From assembly GCF_024808665.1 (NCBI RefSeq), contig NZ_JANUBZ010000011.1, positions 153,967 through 217,966 on the forward strand: 64,000 nucleotides of DNA, read 5' to 3'. Source of the stretch: Mucilaginibacter empetricola (GTDB taxonomy: Bacteria; Bacteroidota; Bacteroidia; Sphingobacteriales; Sphingobacteriaceae). Shown here piece by piece: positions 9,068 through 18,374 of this stretch. The position numbers and the translations under genes are program-made. A model generated the notes under the pieces. It was not told where the DNA came from and made no database searches. It was given only the letters and a program-made list of their open reading frames with translations. Within the stretch, counting starts at the first letter, position 1. Each line of letters begins with the position of its first letter.

Positions 9068-10930
9068 ATGAATTTACCAAAGCTGACTCGCTATTTTGTG
9101 CCGTTCCTGTTATTTTGCCTTTGCTATTGCCCGGCACAAGGGCAAACCGTGCTGATACAACAGGAACAACACAGACTTTCTTCTATCAAAGATAGCAACA
9201 ATCTGGTCAACAGCCTTAACCGGCTAGGGATGCTCTATTACCTCAAAAACCCCGACAGTTGTTTCTATTACGGCATAAAAGCTAAAGCGATGGCAGCAAG
9301 GCAACATTACTCCAAAGGAGAAACAGGAGCCGACAATGTTATCGCTTCAGCACTTTTTTTAAAAGGGCTTTTCCGGGAATCATTGCAATTATTCAGCGAG
9401 GTCTTGTCCGCGTCCAAACTACGGTCTGATACAGCGAGCACAACCCAGGTGTTGATGAATATGGCCACCGTGTACCTGGGTATCCAAGACAGTGTGAAAG
9501 CCAAAACGCTTTCCCGCCTGGCTATTCAAACAGGCGAAAAGTTAAAAAAGGATAGCATGATGAGCATGGTATATGCCAATTATTGTATTGTAAATGCTGC
9601 CCTTACACAAGATAGCATTCGGTATTACCTTAATAAGTCGCAGAAAATTGCTACCCGTTACAAGGATATGCAAATGCTGATAGTTATCATGCAGTTGCAA
9701 GCCGATGAACTGCTAAACGAGGGGCGCAAGCAAGAGGCCTTGCCTATGATCCAACGCGCCCTATCCGACTCACAAAATGCAGGAATGGAATATTTTGAAA
9801 TTAACTCACTTGGCTTGTATGCCGCTTACTATCAAGACAAACCCGATAGCGTGCTGAGTTATTATAACCGCGCATATCAGGTCATTCAGGCAAAGGGCTA
9901 TGTTTATTTGAAGGTAAAGGTATTGAAGATCATTTTAGCTTATACCGAAATGTCGGGCAATAAGGACAAAATAATTGATGTTCATCGTTTAATGGAAACA
10001 GCATTAGCAGCAGAAAATGATCAATTGAAGAAATTCATAGGTGATTATATAAAGTATAATGCAATACAGGACGATAACACGCTGCTTGAACTCAAAAACG
10101 AAAGCAATAAGACAAAAATATGGCTACTGATTTCTGTTTGCATAGTAAGTATCCTGCTAATCCTGATCATTTATCGCATGTACCATATATCCAGCCATTT
10201 AAATAAAAAAAGCCGGGAACAGAACAGTCAGATGAAAAAAACACTGGGTGATTTGGAACAGAGCCAGGCAGACAATACCCGGATGATGAAGATTGCGGCT
10301 CATGACCTGCGCAATCCAATCGGCGGGATTACTTCGGTAGCCACTCTTATGCTGGATGATCCGAACCGTTCGGACGAGGACCGGATGATGCTGGAACTAA
10401 TCAAAACCTCGGGTCAAAACTCGCTGGAATTGGTTAGCGACCTATTGCAAGTGCACACCCATGTAGAGGACATGAAAAAAGAGCCGATAGATCTGTACCA
10501 GATGTTGTATTACTGTGTAGACCTTATGCGTTTCAAGGCCGAAGCAAAGATGCAGCAGATCACTTTGCATGCAGCACCTGTTACGCTGTCTGTTAACCGC
10601 GAAAAAATGTGGCGCGTGGTTAGTAACCTGATCGCCAACGCCATTAAATTCAGCCCCACCGGGGCAAATATATCAGTACAAATGACGGAAAATTCTAACA
10701 ATGTTATTATCCAGGTGGAAGATCATGGCATAGGAATCCCATTGGAAATGAAGGATAAAATATTTGATATGTTCACAGAGGCCAAAAGACAGGGAACAGC
10801 AGGTGAGCAAGCCTTCGGCCTGGGACTGGCCATTTCAAAACAGATAGTGGAAGCACATGGGGGCAGTATTTGGTTTAACAGCGATAAGGGCAATGGAACC
10901 ACTTTTTATGTGCAACTGCCGTTGGCCTAA
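9068..10930 (+). CDS. TPR-containing hybrid-free sensor histidine kinase
   Basis: This is a membrane sensor kinase that should pass an envelope signal to an unlinked response regulator. I chose the ATG at 9068 because it starts a good signal peptide (MNLPKLTRYFVPFLLFCLCY, ending near AQGQ). The frame is open upstream to 8990 but that extension looks artificial. The periplasmic part is built of TPR-like helices to about residue 340, a membrane helix follows at about 349-370, then a coiled segment and the HisKA box AAHDLRNPIG with the phosphoacceptor His at residue 412. The C-terminal ATPase has the N box (NLIANAIKFSP), G1 (DHGIGIP) and G2 (GLGLAISKQ). No receiver domain is attached. Confidence 0.88.
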   Translation: MNLPKLTRYFVPFLLFCLCYCPAQGQTVLIQQEQHRLSSIKDSNNLVNSLNRLGMLYYLKNPDSCFYYGIKAKAMAARQHYSKGETGADNVIASALFLKGLFRESLQLFSEVLSASKLRSDTASTTQVLMNMATVYLGIQDSVKAKTLSRLAIQTGEKLKKDSMMSMVYANYCIVNAALTQDSIRYYLNKSQKIATRYKDMQMLIVIMQLQADELLNEGRKQEALPMIQRALSDSQNAGMEYFEINSLGLYAAYYQDKPDSVLSYYNRAYQVIQAKGYVYLKVKVLKIILAYTEMSGNKDKIIDVHRLMETALAAENDQLKKFIGDYIKYNAIQDDNTLLELKNESNKTKIWLLISVCIVSILLILIIYRMYHISSHLNKKSREQNSQMKKTLGDLEQSQADNTRMMKIAAHDLRNPIGGITSVATLMLDDPNRSDEDRMMLELIKTSGQNSLELVSDLLQVHTHVEDMKKEPIDLYQMLYYCVDLMRFKAEAKMQQITLHAAPVTLSVNREKMWRVVSNLIANAIKFSPTGANISVQMTENSNNVIIQVEDHGIGIPLEMKDKIFDMFTEAKRQGTAGEQAFGLGLAISKQIVEAHGGSIWFNSDKGNGTTFYVQLPLA

Positions 10931-11013
10931 TATTGTTTCGCCCTAAAGCAAAATAACACGAGTATATAACCCGCTTGCCAACGCTGTATACCGAGCCAGA
11001 GGTATAACAAAAA

Positions 11014-11040
11014 AAGCCTGATATTTTTTATATCAGGCTT
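11014..11040. terminator. Bidirectional terminator between convergent genes
   Basis: An 11-bp stem (11014-11024 with 11030-11040) with a T-only loop is flanked by A and T runs. It lies between the kinase stop (+) and the phosphodiesterase stop (-), so it can serve both strands. Confidence 0.75.
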
Positions 11041-11062
11041 TCTTGTTTGGCGTTAGAAGTAC

Positions 11063-12091
11063 TTATTTAAGCAATACCGTATTCAAATAATTATTGACGA
11101 TTGCATCGCAAACATCACCATGCTGAATAAAATCAAAAGTAACGACGTTTAACCATATGCCAGCGTTGTACCATTCAATATACTTTGCAATATTACGGGC
11201 ATTGTTGCGGATAAGGTTTCCCTTAGGATCTGTATTCATGTAATAGTTTGCAGCAGCTGCCTGTTCGGAAATATTGAAGTAGGCGTCGCTCTCTTTGCCG
11301 GGGAGTTGCTGCATATGCGATTGCAGTACAAAAATGCCATCGTGGCTCCACTTGGTTAGATTGCGCTGATGAAAAGGCCACCAGCGTATGGTCAGGTCGA
11401 TATTGTCATCAGCTATATTTGCATTTTCTTCACGCCAATAAGGATCCCACAGACCTAAATTCAGTTTTTTTAACGTTGGTAAATACTGAAAAGCAAAATC
11501 CCATACTTTTTTCTGTTGGGGCACATTGGTTTTATCAAAAAACAAAAATACACGTTTGTTAGCCGCAAGCAAACTGTTTACGGTTTGCTGGTTAATTTTT
11601 GCCGCAGTACCATGCGCCAGCGTTACTAAATTACACCCAGGAAAAGTGAAGTAATTTTTTAGCAGCTCTACGAAGTCGTAGTAGTCCTGATCGCTTGTAA
11701 AATCCAGGAAACCCTGAAATTTTAAAATAATGATCTCTTTGGGATGCTGTTTCAAAAAATCGCGCATCTGTTTAAATTGGAGCTTGTTGTTAGGGTCATC
11801 AGGATTATCTCCTTTTCTGCACAGGTCACTGTCGGAGGTCCAGGGGCCATGATAAGGATAATAAGCCGAATTGCCCAGCTTTACGCGCAAGTCAAAATAT
11901 CTTACGCCTAACTCCAATTGCTCGGCAAAGCTCAATGATTGTGTACGCGCGGTGTGATCGCCTTGCGTAGGAGCGCCGATTCTGAAGGTGCCGGAGTCAT
12001 GAGTGCCGGGCAACATTACCTGATTAATTTTAAGATTACCGAAATTTGGGCGAGAGACAAGCAGATCGCCCATCCAATTGGGATGATTCAT
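11063..12091 (-). CDS. PI-PLC-like phosphodiesterase (PLC X-domain family)
   Basis: The 342-residue protein has the signature of bacterial phosphatidylinositol-specific phospholipase C relatives. LPGTHDSGTF places the first catalytic His at residue 31, RYFDLRV (64-70) lies on the barrel, and YHGPW puts the second His at residue 81. These enzymes cleave phosphodiester head groups to cyclic or linear phosphates by acid-base catalysis. No signal peptide is visible at the chosen ATG, unlike secreted PI-PLCs, so a cytosolic or non-classical location is possible. The gene stands alone on the minus strand. The true substrate could be a lipid or a glycan anchor. Confidence 0.82.
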   Translation of the reverse strand: MNHPNWMGDLLVSRPNFGNLKINQVMLPGTHDSGTFRIGAPTQGDHTARTQSLSFAEQLELGVRYFDLRVKLGNSAYYPYHGPWTSDSDLCRKGDNPDDPNNKLQFKQMRDFLKQHPKEIIILKFQGFLDFTSDQDYYDFVELLKNYFTFPGCNLVTLAHGTAAKINQQTVNSLLAANKRVFLFFDKTNVPQQKKVWDFAFQYLPTLKKLNLGLWDPYWREENANIADDNIDLTIRWWPFHQRNLTKWSHDGIFVLQSHMQQLPGKESDAYFNISEQAAAANYYMNTDPKGNLIRNNARNIAKYIEWYNAGIWLNVVTFDFIQHGDVCDAIVNNYLNTVLLK

Positions 12092-12223
12092 TGTATATGT
12101 GTTTTGGGTTTAGGAAAGCCTAATATAAATATTTATTCCATGCAGCACAACACAATAATTTTTTACCCAAAAACACATCAAACGAAATAGCCTTTGAACT
12201 GGGCTACAGTTCCGTACATCACA

Positions 12224-12793
12224 TTAGTGACGGTAAAGGCGGCTCAGCGTTTCGCGTGATATGCCCAGATAGGAGGCGATAAAGGTTTTGGGAATGCGGT
12301 TGATAAAATGCGGATATTGTTTAATGAATTGCTCGTAACGCTCTTTCGCGTCGCCTTTTATCATCATTTGTATTCTTTTTTGAAGCGAGATATAGCCGTA
12401 GTTGATTTTGATCTGCATAAAATGCTCGTACTTCCACAATTGTTCTCCCAGTTTCTGACGATCGGCCATGGAGATGCCCAATAGTTCACAATCTTCCAGA
12501 CAACTGACATTCATGGTGGCTTTGGTGCCCTTAAAAAAAGCCTCCCGGTCGGTAACCCACCAGTCTTCTATGCAGAATTGGTAAATAAACTCTTTACCCG
12601 TTTCATTATCTATAACAAACGATTTTAAACAGCCTTTTACCACAAAATACTCATACTTCACATAGTCATCTTCCTGTATCAGGTAAGCATGTTTTTTTAA
12701 CTTTTTAGGCTTATAATGCGACAGGATATATTCAAATTCTTCGTCCGTAAGCGGGTTTATCTTTTCTATATGATCTCTTAACAATTGGGACAT
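12224..12793 (-). CDS. Crp/Fnr-family transcription regulator
   Basis: This 189-residue protein has a cyclic-nucleotide-binding beta-roll at about residues 25-115 (VKYEYFVVKGCLKSF and nearby strands), a dimer helix, and a C-terminal helix-turn-helix (PKTFIASYLGISRETLSRL, about 168-186). It lacks the arginine-serine pair that binds cAMP in E. coli CRP and the N-terminal cysteines of Fnr, so its ligand is unknown. Proteins of this form are common in Bacteroidetes and often control a neighbouring transport or stress gene. A nested inverted repeat 52-100 bp upstream of the start may be its own operator. Confidence 0.85.
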   Translation of the reverse strand: MSQLLRDHIEKINPLTDEEFEYILSHYKPKKLKKHAYLIQEDDYVKYEYFVVKGCLKSFVIDNETGKEFIYQFCIEDWWVTDREAFFKGTKATMNVSCLEDCELLGISMADRQKLGEQLWKYEHFMQIKINYGYISLQKRIQMMIKGDAKERYEQFIKQYPHFINRIPKTFIASYLGISRETLSRLYRH

Positions 12794-12844
12794 AGCAGGT
12801 ATTAAGCTGATTTAAATGTTTGTATTTACACAAACGCCTGCAAT

Positions 12845-12894
12845 TGACAGAGATCCGGAGCTTATAATTTAAGCATGCTCCGGCTTACCTGTCA
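12845..12894. promoter_or_regulatory. Nested inverted repeat upstream of the Crp/Fnr-type gene
   Basis: Outer arms TGACAG/CTGTCA (12845-12850 with 12889-12894) enclose inner arms CCGGAGC/GCTCCGG (12855-12861 with 12877-12883). The structure lies just upstream of the regulator's start at 12793. It could be an operator or a structured leader; function is inferred from position only. Confidence 0.35.
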
Positions 12895-12998
12895 GGTTGC
12901 ATAACCTAAAGGTTGCAAAAAAAATGTAAAGAGGCAATTCGTTATCAAAATAGGTGGTTAAAGCTTCGATAGCATGGCTTTGAAATATTTATTCAACA

Positions 12999-13041
12999 AA
13001 AAAACCATCTACAGGAATAGGTTTCCTGAAGATGGTTTTTT
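12999..13041 (-). terminator. Terminator of the metallo-hydrolase gene
   Basis: Arms of 12 bp (12999-13010 with 13030-13041) extend through an inner CAGGAA/TTCCTG stem (13012-13017 with 13023-13028). On the minus strand the stem ends in a T run, 29 bp past the stop of the gene ending at 13070. Confidence 0.85.
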
Positions 13042-13069
13042 GAGCTTATCCGTTACCGGAGACGATAGC

Positions 13070-14050
13070 TTATTTAGGCACTATGGTGGAGTAATTTACA
13101 GGGATCCACAAATAACCGTTTCCATTAGCTTTGATATGCCCAACGCCCGGGAAAGACAGGTGCGAGCCTGCTACCAGGTATTTGCCTTTTACAGCATCAT
13201 CAAATACTCTTCTGCGGGTGCTTACTGCCTCTTTAGGGTCACTGTCGTAACCAATAGCAATACCAGGATCAGCGAACTGAACGGCTTGTGCATGTATCAG
13301 GTCGCCTAGGATCAGCAATTTATCGCCATTGCTTTCTATAACATACGATGTATGGCCCGCAGTATGCCCGGCAGAACCTAATGCAGTTATGCCCGGGAAC
13401 AGTACATCGCCCGATTTAAAGGCTTTTAATTTTCCAGCCTTCGCATATGGCAATGCAGCATTCTGGGCATATTCAAAAAATGGTTTGTATGCTGCCGGTG
13501 CATTTTTTAAAGCTTCCGGGATTAGCCAGAAATCACTTTCGGCTTTTGCAATATAAATAGTAGCGTTAGGGAATACCATTTTGCCGTTTCTCATTAAACC
13601 GCCAACGTGATCCGGGTGTAAATGCGTAAGTAATACCGCATCTATTTGCTCCGGTTGAACGCCTGCATTTTGAAGGCTCTTAGTTAACTGACCGAATGAT
13701 GCGCCCAACAAATCGCCCGACCCAGCATCGACCAATATCAGTTTACCATCGGTGCGAATCAAAAATTCATTGTCTGAGCTTTCTACAGTTGTACTTAAAA
13801 AGCTTTCTGCAAATCCACTTTTCAGTTCGCCGGGTTTTGCATTTAAAAGTAACTGGGCCATGTCTAAGGGGTTGGTACCATCAGATAAAACGGTGACGGG
13901 CAAATCCCCTATTTGCATGTTGTAGTATCCGGGCTGTGGCAGAATCTTAACTGTAGTGGATTCCTGCGCATTAGCCAACCGCGGTACAACGGTAGAAATT
14001 AATATTGATAATGCTAAGGTCTTTAAAAATAATGTTGCTTGATTTTTCAT
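13070..14050 (-). CDS. Secreted metallo-beta-lactamase-fold hydrolase
   Basis: The 326-residue protein has a signal peptide (TLALSILISTVVPRLANA, cleavage near residue 28) and the metal-binding motif THLHPDHVGG at residues 142-151, followed by further His/Asp ligands (GHTAGHTS, ILGDLIHA). The gap to LVDAGSGD (about 107-113) matches the MBL fold. Relatives include quorum-quenching lactonases, glyoxalase-II-like enzymes and periplasmic beta-lactamase-like hydrolases; the sequence does not settle the substrate. It is followed by its own terminator and preceded by a palindrome. It most likely acts in the periplasm with one or two zinc ions. Confidence 0.85.
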   Translation of the reverse strand: MKNQATLFLKTLALSILISTVVPRLANAQESTTVKILPQPGYYNMQIGDLPVTVLSDGTNPLDMAQLLLNAKPGELKSGFAESFLSTTVESSDNEFLIRTDGKLILVDAGSGDLLGASFGQLTKSLQNAGVQPEQIDAVLLTHLHPDHVGGLMRNGKMVFPNATIYIAKAESDFWLIPEALKNAPAAYKPFFEYAQNAALPYAKAGKLKAFKSGDVLFPGITALGSAGHTAGHTSYVIESNGDKLLILGDLIHAQAVQFADPGIAIGYDSDPKEAVSTRRRVFDDAVKGKYLVAGSHLSFPGVGHIKANGNGYLWIPVNYSTIVPK

Positions 14051-14107
14051 TTTGTTTAAATTTTACAGGACAAACATCCCCCAAATTCAAACCCTCGCAC
14101 AGGAGAT

Positions 14108-14130
14108 ATGTCACGTATATTTTGTGACAT
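14108..14130. promoter_or_regulatory. Palindromic operator candidate upstream of the metallo-hydrolase
   Basis: ATGTCAC (14108-14114) and GTGACAT (14124-14130) form a perfect 7-bp inverted repeat with a 9-bp spacer, 57-80 bp upstream of the ATG at 14050. The geometry suits a dimeric regulator, possibly the nearby Crp/Fnr-type protein, but this is inference. Confidence 0.4.
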
Positions 14131-14138
14131 TTCTGACA

Positions 14139-14801
14139 TTATTTGTAGGTTACGTCAACATATTTTTTTCTACCACCAACATATATCATAAAGCAAATGG
14201 CAGCTAATGTGCCTAACATAGATGGCAAAAACTGGCTATAGGGTTGATATTGCGGGAAAACCGTTCCCGAAAAAGCGGATAACAGGCCGGTGAAAGCACT
14301 TACCATTTTTAAAATATGTTCGTGTATCCATACATGTTTATATGTTTTGGCTGATATAAAATATCTGCCCAAATCATACACAATCATTAAAAGTAAATAG
14401 CCTACTGTACTGTATATAATTACGGGCGACCATATCATGCCAATAGATTTAAAATAGTAAAGGAAGTACGACACCGATACAAAGGCTGCCAGGCATACAA
14501 ATATGTCAATAAACTTAGGGCTGTTTGACTTTGCTTTGATGACCCTGTATCCGGAAAATGCCAGGTAACCACTGAGTACGGTTATCACCAGCAAAAAAGT
14601 ATTTCTTCCGAATACAAACACCCCGATTAGTCCGGTTAAAATAACAATAGTCATCAGTATGAGGAATAGTCGTCCTGTTAACCGGTGCAGTTTTTTACCC
14701 TTGCTGACAATAAGGGCCATTAAACCGACTATTAATGCTGAAGAACCCGCTACGATGTGTATCGCGATATTAATTTTGTGTATAAGTGTAAGACTTTCCA
14801 T
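14139..14801 (-). CDS. DUF2306-like multi-pass membrane protein
   Basis: I chose the ATG at 14801 over an upstream TTG at 14819, giving 220 residues. There are about six hydrophobic helices. The first carries HIVAGSSALIVG and is followed by the conserved loop KGKKLHRLTGRLF, a pattern seen in DUF2306/DUF2231-like membrane proteins that may bind heme or quinones. A late helix has WIHEHILKM, with histidines that could be ligands. Function is unknown. It lies 56 bp downstream of a divergently named but co-directional AraC regulator gene, whose target it may be. Confidence 0.6.
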   Translation of the reverse strand: MESLTLIHKINIAIHIVAGSSALIVGLMALIVSKGKKLHRLTGRLFLILMTIVILTGLIGVFVFGRNTFLLVITVLSGYLAFSGYRVIKAKSNSPKFIDIFVCLAAFVSVSYFLYYFKSIGMIWSPVIIYSTVGYLLLMIVYDLGRYFISAKTYKHVWIHEHILKMVSAFTGLLSAFSGTVFPQYQPYSQFLPSMLGTLAAICFMIYVGGRKKYVDVTYK

Positions 14802-14875
14802 TGTTGTTTTTTTAAGCAAAAGAAAGTTTTAAATAAAGGGCAATCGTCCGGAAAGGTAGGGAAAGACCTGTAAAT

Positions 14876-16021
14876 TCAGGGGCCAACGGCCTTTCGGCAT
14901 TCCAACGGTGTTTGGCCCGTAGTTTCTTTGAAAGTTTTATTGAAAGATGATTTTGAACGAAAGCCACAATCATAAGCTATGCCCAATATGGAGTAATGGG
15001 CCAAAGCCGGGTCCTTAAATTTATCTTTAACGCACGCTACCCGGTATCCGTTTATAAAATTAAAAAAGTTAGATCCGGACTTTTGATTTATAACTTGTGA
15101 AAGCTGGTTTGAAGTGATTTCCAATTCACCTGCAAGCATAGCCAGGCTCAGGTCCTCCTTCAAAAAAGGTTGCTCTTTATCCATGTAAAGTTTTAGCCGC
15201 ATAAAAATTTGATCTGCCTTTTCATCGTTGAGGCCCGAATTTTTATAGTTTGCTGCGGCGATGTCTTCATTAACATTTTCCCGAGCTGATGTGCCGTTAT
15301 TAAATACTGCATCCTGGTGCAAGCCACAAAAGCCGATAAAAAAAACATAAATAGTAAGAATAGCTCCAACAACCGCAAAAAGATCAGGGTAGCCCACCAA
15401 CCCATAATTAACCCCGTATTTAATAAACAGAAATAACCCTATAAAAAGAATAAGCTGCGAAACAACGATCCATTTTAGCCAATTGAGGTTTATTTTTTCG
15501 GTATAGGAATAATTGTTTGGCAATTGTTTTTGATGCCTTAATAGCAGCAGAAAGCTTAGAACAGTGTAATAGCCAGGAATAAGTGCCAATAAACCCGTTA
15601 TGGAATATGTAACCCACGGTTTTAATGCCGTACTAAAATGAGGGAAGCCATCTTTCAAAAACAGGTAATTCTCTTTAGTGTAATGAAGAAAAAAGGTGGT
15701 GCAATTGAAAATTACGAATGGCAACAGGTAGGCTGATATGTTTCTCCATTTAAAACTAAAGCCAAGGGATAAAGAACGGATATAGCAATAAAGCACCGGT
15801 GAACTAATGAGCGGCAGGGAAAAGCCCAACAATTGTAAATAACCCGGAAAAATGGGACTGGCAGACAGGCTATCGTAATAAAACCCTAACTGCAATGAAA
15901 TGATGGCCATCCATAACATTAATATCCTATCACTATTCGAGTTTTTGGGCTTGCGTTTTAACAGCAGGATGAAAAATAAGCCATTAATGGCACCGGTTAA
16001 TATGATCGATCTGAGCAGCAT
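14876..16021 (-). CDS. Membrane-anchored AraC-family regulator
   Basis: This 381-residue protein begins with about seven membrane helices (to roughly residue 235), followed by a cytoplasmic linker and a C-terminal AraC-type DNA-binding domain at about 275-380. The domain has two helix-turn-helix units: MLAGELEITSNQLSQVIN, and the second with AYDCGFRSKSSFNKTFK and TGQTPLECRK. Such 7TM-AraC proteins are frequent in Bacteroidetes and are thought to link a membrane signal directly to transcription. It sits immediately upstream of the DUF2306-like gene on the same strand, a plausible target. The ligand is unknown. Confidence 0.85.
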   Translation of the reverse strand: MLLRSIILTGAINGLFFILLLKRKPKNSNSDRILMLWMAIISLQLGFYYDSLSASPIFPGYLQLLGFSLPLISSPVLYCYIRSLSLGFSFKWRNISAYLLPFVIFNCTTFFLHYTKENYLFLKDGFPHFSTALKPWVTYSITGLLALIPGYYTVLSFLLLLRHQKQLPNNYSYTEKINLNWLKWIVVSQLILFIGLFLFIKYGVNYGLVGYPDLFAVVGAILTIYVFFIGFCGLHQDAVFNNGTSARENVNEDIAAANYKNSGLNDEKADQIFMRLKLYMDKEQPFLKEDLSLAMLAGELEITSNQLSQVINQKSGSNFFNFINGYRVACVKDKFKDPALAHYSILGIAYDCGFRSKSSFNKTFKETTGQTPLECRKAVGP

Positions 16022-16465
16022 TTATTTCAAAAATCCAAAATAGCCAAAATAAGCTTGCTATTGGGGCTATTTTGGATAAAATGGGGATAAAATAACGCCA
16101 CATATTTAGTTATCGCATGCCGGGCGTGTGGTGCACACACGGCACACATGCACCAACTGGCGAGATAAGTAAATTAGTTATCGATGATATTTGATCCAAA
16201 AACCATTGCTTATCTTATCATTATGGAAAATAATTATCAAAATGATAGTAAACCAGGAGTCTTAAATTTTCATAAAAAAGCTTAATATTTACTCCATGGG
16301 TAATTTCACCCACGATATATATATAAGGCATCCTTTTGGTATACAAACAATAAAAAAATGATCCCGGGTAGTTATCATCATTATTTGTGATTTTTATGGC
16401 AGGGCCGATAACAGAGCATTTTTTATTACATACATAGAAATAATAATGTTAATTAAAAAAAGAAA
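16022..16465. other. Non-coding gap with a GC-rich imperfect palindrome
   Basis: This 444-bp gap separates divergent genes, so it should hold promoters for both. The only structure I see is a GC-rich imperfect palindrome around 16118-16144, with arms CGTGTG/CACACG at 16125-16130 and 16136-16141. It recalls the repeat family further right but is too diverged to call a copy. No small ORF or RNA gene is convincing. Confidence 0.4.
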
Positions 16466-16870
16466 ATGGAACAAAAACTTAATAAAGATATGGCACCAGA
16501 AAATGAACCTTTTTTCCAATTTTTAAGTGAGCAGCTACAGGCCAAGCTCGACACGGCTGACAATAATCCATTTATAAAGATTAACCTACCTGACAAAAGC
16601 ATTCCATTTATTGTTCTGTCAGACGGCGGGGTTGTAGCCGATATAACTGCTAATAACCCTAAAACCATTTTAAAAAATATTCCTCATTCACTTTCTGCTG
16701 ACAACCTTGGAGCGGGGTTTATTGAAGTTTATCACGGCAATAAAACACTAGTATTCTACCATATTGAAAGTGGTATCTTTGGAAAAAGATGGCTTGTGGA
16801 TAATATTGCTTCGGCTTTACAACTTGAATTGAATTTGTACTACCCTGGCTATAATATTCGATCCCACTAA
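16466..16870 (+). CDS. Conserved-looking hypothetical protein, 134 residues
   Basis: I do not recognise a family. The protein is acidic and soluble, with alternating hydrophobic residues (IPFIVLSDGGVVADI, TLVFYHIESGIFGKR, LQLELNLYYPGYN) that suggest an alpha/beta fold. It has no signal peptide, membrane segment or obvious catalytic motif. It stands alone between two larger gaps, starts from an ATG preceded by an A-rich tract, and has coding-like third-position usage. A real gene is more likely than not. Confidence 0.55.
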   Translation: MEQKLNKDMAPENEPFFQFLSEQLQAKLDTADNNPFIKINLPDKSIPFIVLSDGGVVADITANNPKTILKNIPHSLSADNLGAGFIEVYHGNKTLVFYHIESGIFGKRWLVDNIASALQLELNLYYPGYNIRSH

Positions 16871-17012
16871 TTTAAATTGGAAATACTCAAGTACCATTGA
16901 CTATTCGGGCGATAAGGGGTTGGTTGATATTGTGTATTTATAAATTGCCCGGTTGGTCGTAAGGCACGCGTACCCCCAGTTGGAGGGAAATAATAATATT
17001 ACCATAAATGAA

Positions 17013-17858
17013 ATGACTATGGAAGCCATGAAAATATTCATTTTTAATTTACTGATAATTATGACGACTACACAAGCGAATGCCCAAACAGCGGGTAAAT
17101 ATGCCGATGTAAACGGCATTAAAATGTATTATGAAATACATGGCACCGGGACACCTTTGATACTTTTACATGGCGGAGGCTCTACAATTTACACCAGTTT
17201 TGGCAGGATACTACCTGAATTGGCTAAAACGCACCGTGTAATTGCGATAGAATTACAGGCACACGGACATACCGGCGACAGGGATGCACCGGAAACGTTC
17301 GCTCAGGATGCTGATGACGTAGTAGAGTTAATGCGGCAACTTAATATACCCAGCGCTGATGTGTTAGGCTTTAGCAACGGTGGACATACCACCCTGCAGA
17401 TGGCTATCTCCCACCCTGAAAAAGTACAAAAGATTATTATTGCATCTGCATTTTACAAAAGAGCCGGAGTGCCCGACGCTTTTTGGCAGGGCTTTGGTAA
17501 AGCAACGCTGAATAATATGCCGCAGCTCTATCGTGATGAATACCTGAAAATAAATCATGACTCAGCCAGGCTAATCAACATGTTTAATAAAGATGTGCAG
17601 CGAATGGAGAACTTTAAAGATTGGACCGATGAACAAATTAAGTCGATAAAAGCATCTGCACTTATTGTAATCGGCGATCACGATTTACCTAAGCCCGAGC
17701 ATGCTGTCGAAATGTATCGGCTGATACCTAACAGTCGCCTGGCCATATTACCAGGTGCACATGGAGAATACCTGGGAGAAGCATTGTTCGCGGAATCAAA
17801 TAACGCCTCTCCTGAATCCTTTGTTATGATAGTTAATAAATTTTTGCAGTCAAATTAA
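17013..17858 (+). CDS. Secreted alpha/beta hydrolase
   Basis: The enzyme has about 281 residues, a signal peptide (MKIFIFNLLIIMTTTQANAQ) and an alpha/beta hydrolase fold. The oxyanion loop is LILLHGGGST, the nucleophile elbow GFSNGG, the acid GDHDLPKPEH and the His PGAHGEY. Three in-frame ATGs (17013, 17019, 17028) are possible starts. The frame is open back to a TTG at 16953, but that extension is unlikely. It probably hydrolyses an ester or similar small bond in the periplasm. It is monocistronic, and the repeat module begins 45 bp past its stop. Confidence 0.82.
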   Translation: MTMEAMKIFIFNLLIIMTTTQANAQTAGKYADVNGIKMYYEIHGTGTPLILLHGGGSTIYTSFGRILPELAKTHRVIAIELQAHGHTGDRDAPETFAQDADDVVELMRQLNIPSADVLGFSNGGHTTLQMAISHPEKVQKIIIASAFYKRAGVPDAFWQGFGKATLNNMPQLYRDEYLKINHDSARLINMFNKDVQRMENFKDWTDEQIKSIKASALIVIGDHDLPKPEHAVEMYRLIPNSRLAILPGAHGEYLGEALFAESNNASPESFVMIVNKFLQSN

Positions 17859-17902
17859 ACAGTCAAGTAATTTTTCAATGAGTATTATATTGCTGGTGTG
17901 CC

Positions 17903-18288
17903 CGTGCGCCAGCGATGGACACTAAACCAATGGATTTATAATATTTCGTGCTTCGCTAATAATAATTCGGAGAATGCGTTATAACAGATAATTGGCAAGT
18001 AAAAACAGATCAATATTTATAGTTAAAACATAAAAATGAAAAAACATTCATTTGAAGGATTCAAGTTGCCACGCTGGCTGGTGACAATAATCGCATTTAT
18101 CTTATTTACCCTTTTAGCCTTTTTGATGCTTTTTTCAGGTCTTCAACTTTATCACCGCTAAACCGGAAGGGTAATTATATTGTTAAATACCCAGTTGCTC
18201 GCTGTCTTGGCCCGTGTTGGTGTTGTCACCAACACGCAATGTATGGCTTATTATGGGCAAAAATTTGCCGGACTATTGGAGACTATTT
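17903..18288 (+). repeat. Module copy 1 (leader, 41-codon ORF, hairpin tail)
   Basis: This roughly 385-bp block recurs at 19787-20180 in the same orientation. It starts at CGTGCGCCAGCG, carries the 41-codon ORF, and ends in a hairpin tail: CGTGTTGGTG/CACCAACACG at 18213-18222 and 18227-18236, then a degenerate second hairpin near 18271-18288. Similarity is highest from the ORF start through the first hairpin and decays upstream. Confidence 0.8.
18036..18161 (+). CDS. 41-residue single-helix membrane peptide, copy 1
   Basis: The ORF encodes a peptide starting MKKHSFEGFKLPRWL, with one hydrophobic helix (about residues 15-36) and a short polar end LYHR. An identical peptide is encoded at 19928-20053; the two coding copies differ at two positions, both silent. 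No family is recognised. The form, with a basic amphipathic N terminus and one helix, is shared by small membrane regulators and by type I toxin peptides, but there is no direct evidence for either. It begins eight bases after a conserved AAAACATAAAA leader and is followed by the module's hairpins. Confidence 0.5.
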   Translation: MKKHSFEGFKLPRWLVTIIAFILFTLLAFLMLFSGLQLYHR

Positions 18289-18374
18289 AATGATTTCAGA
18301 TTTGTAAATTTTAATTATATTTAATCAGCACTACTGATTGTAACCGAAAAAACAACAAACCTTATCAAAAAGTT

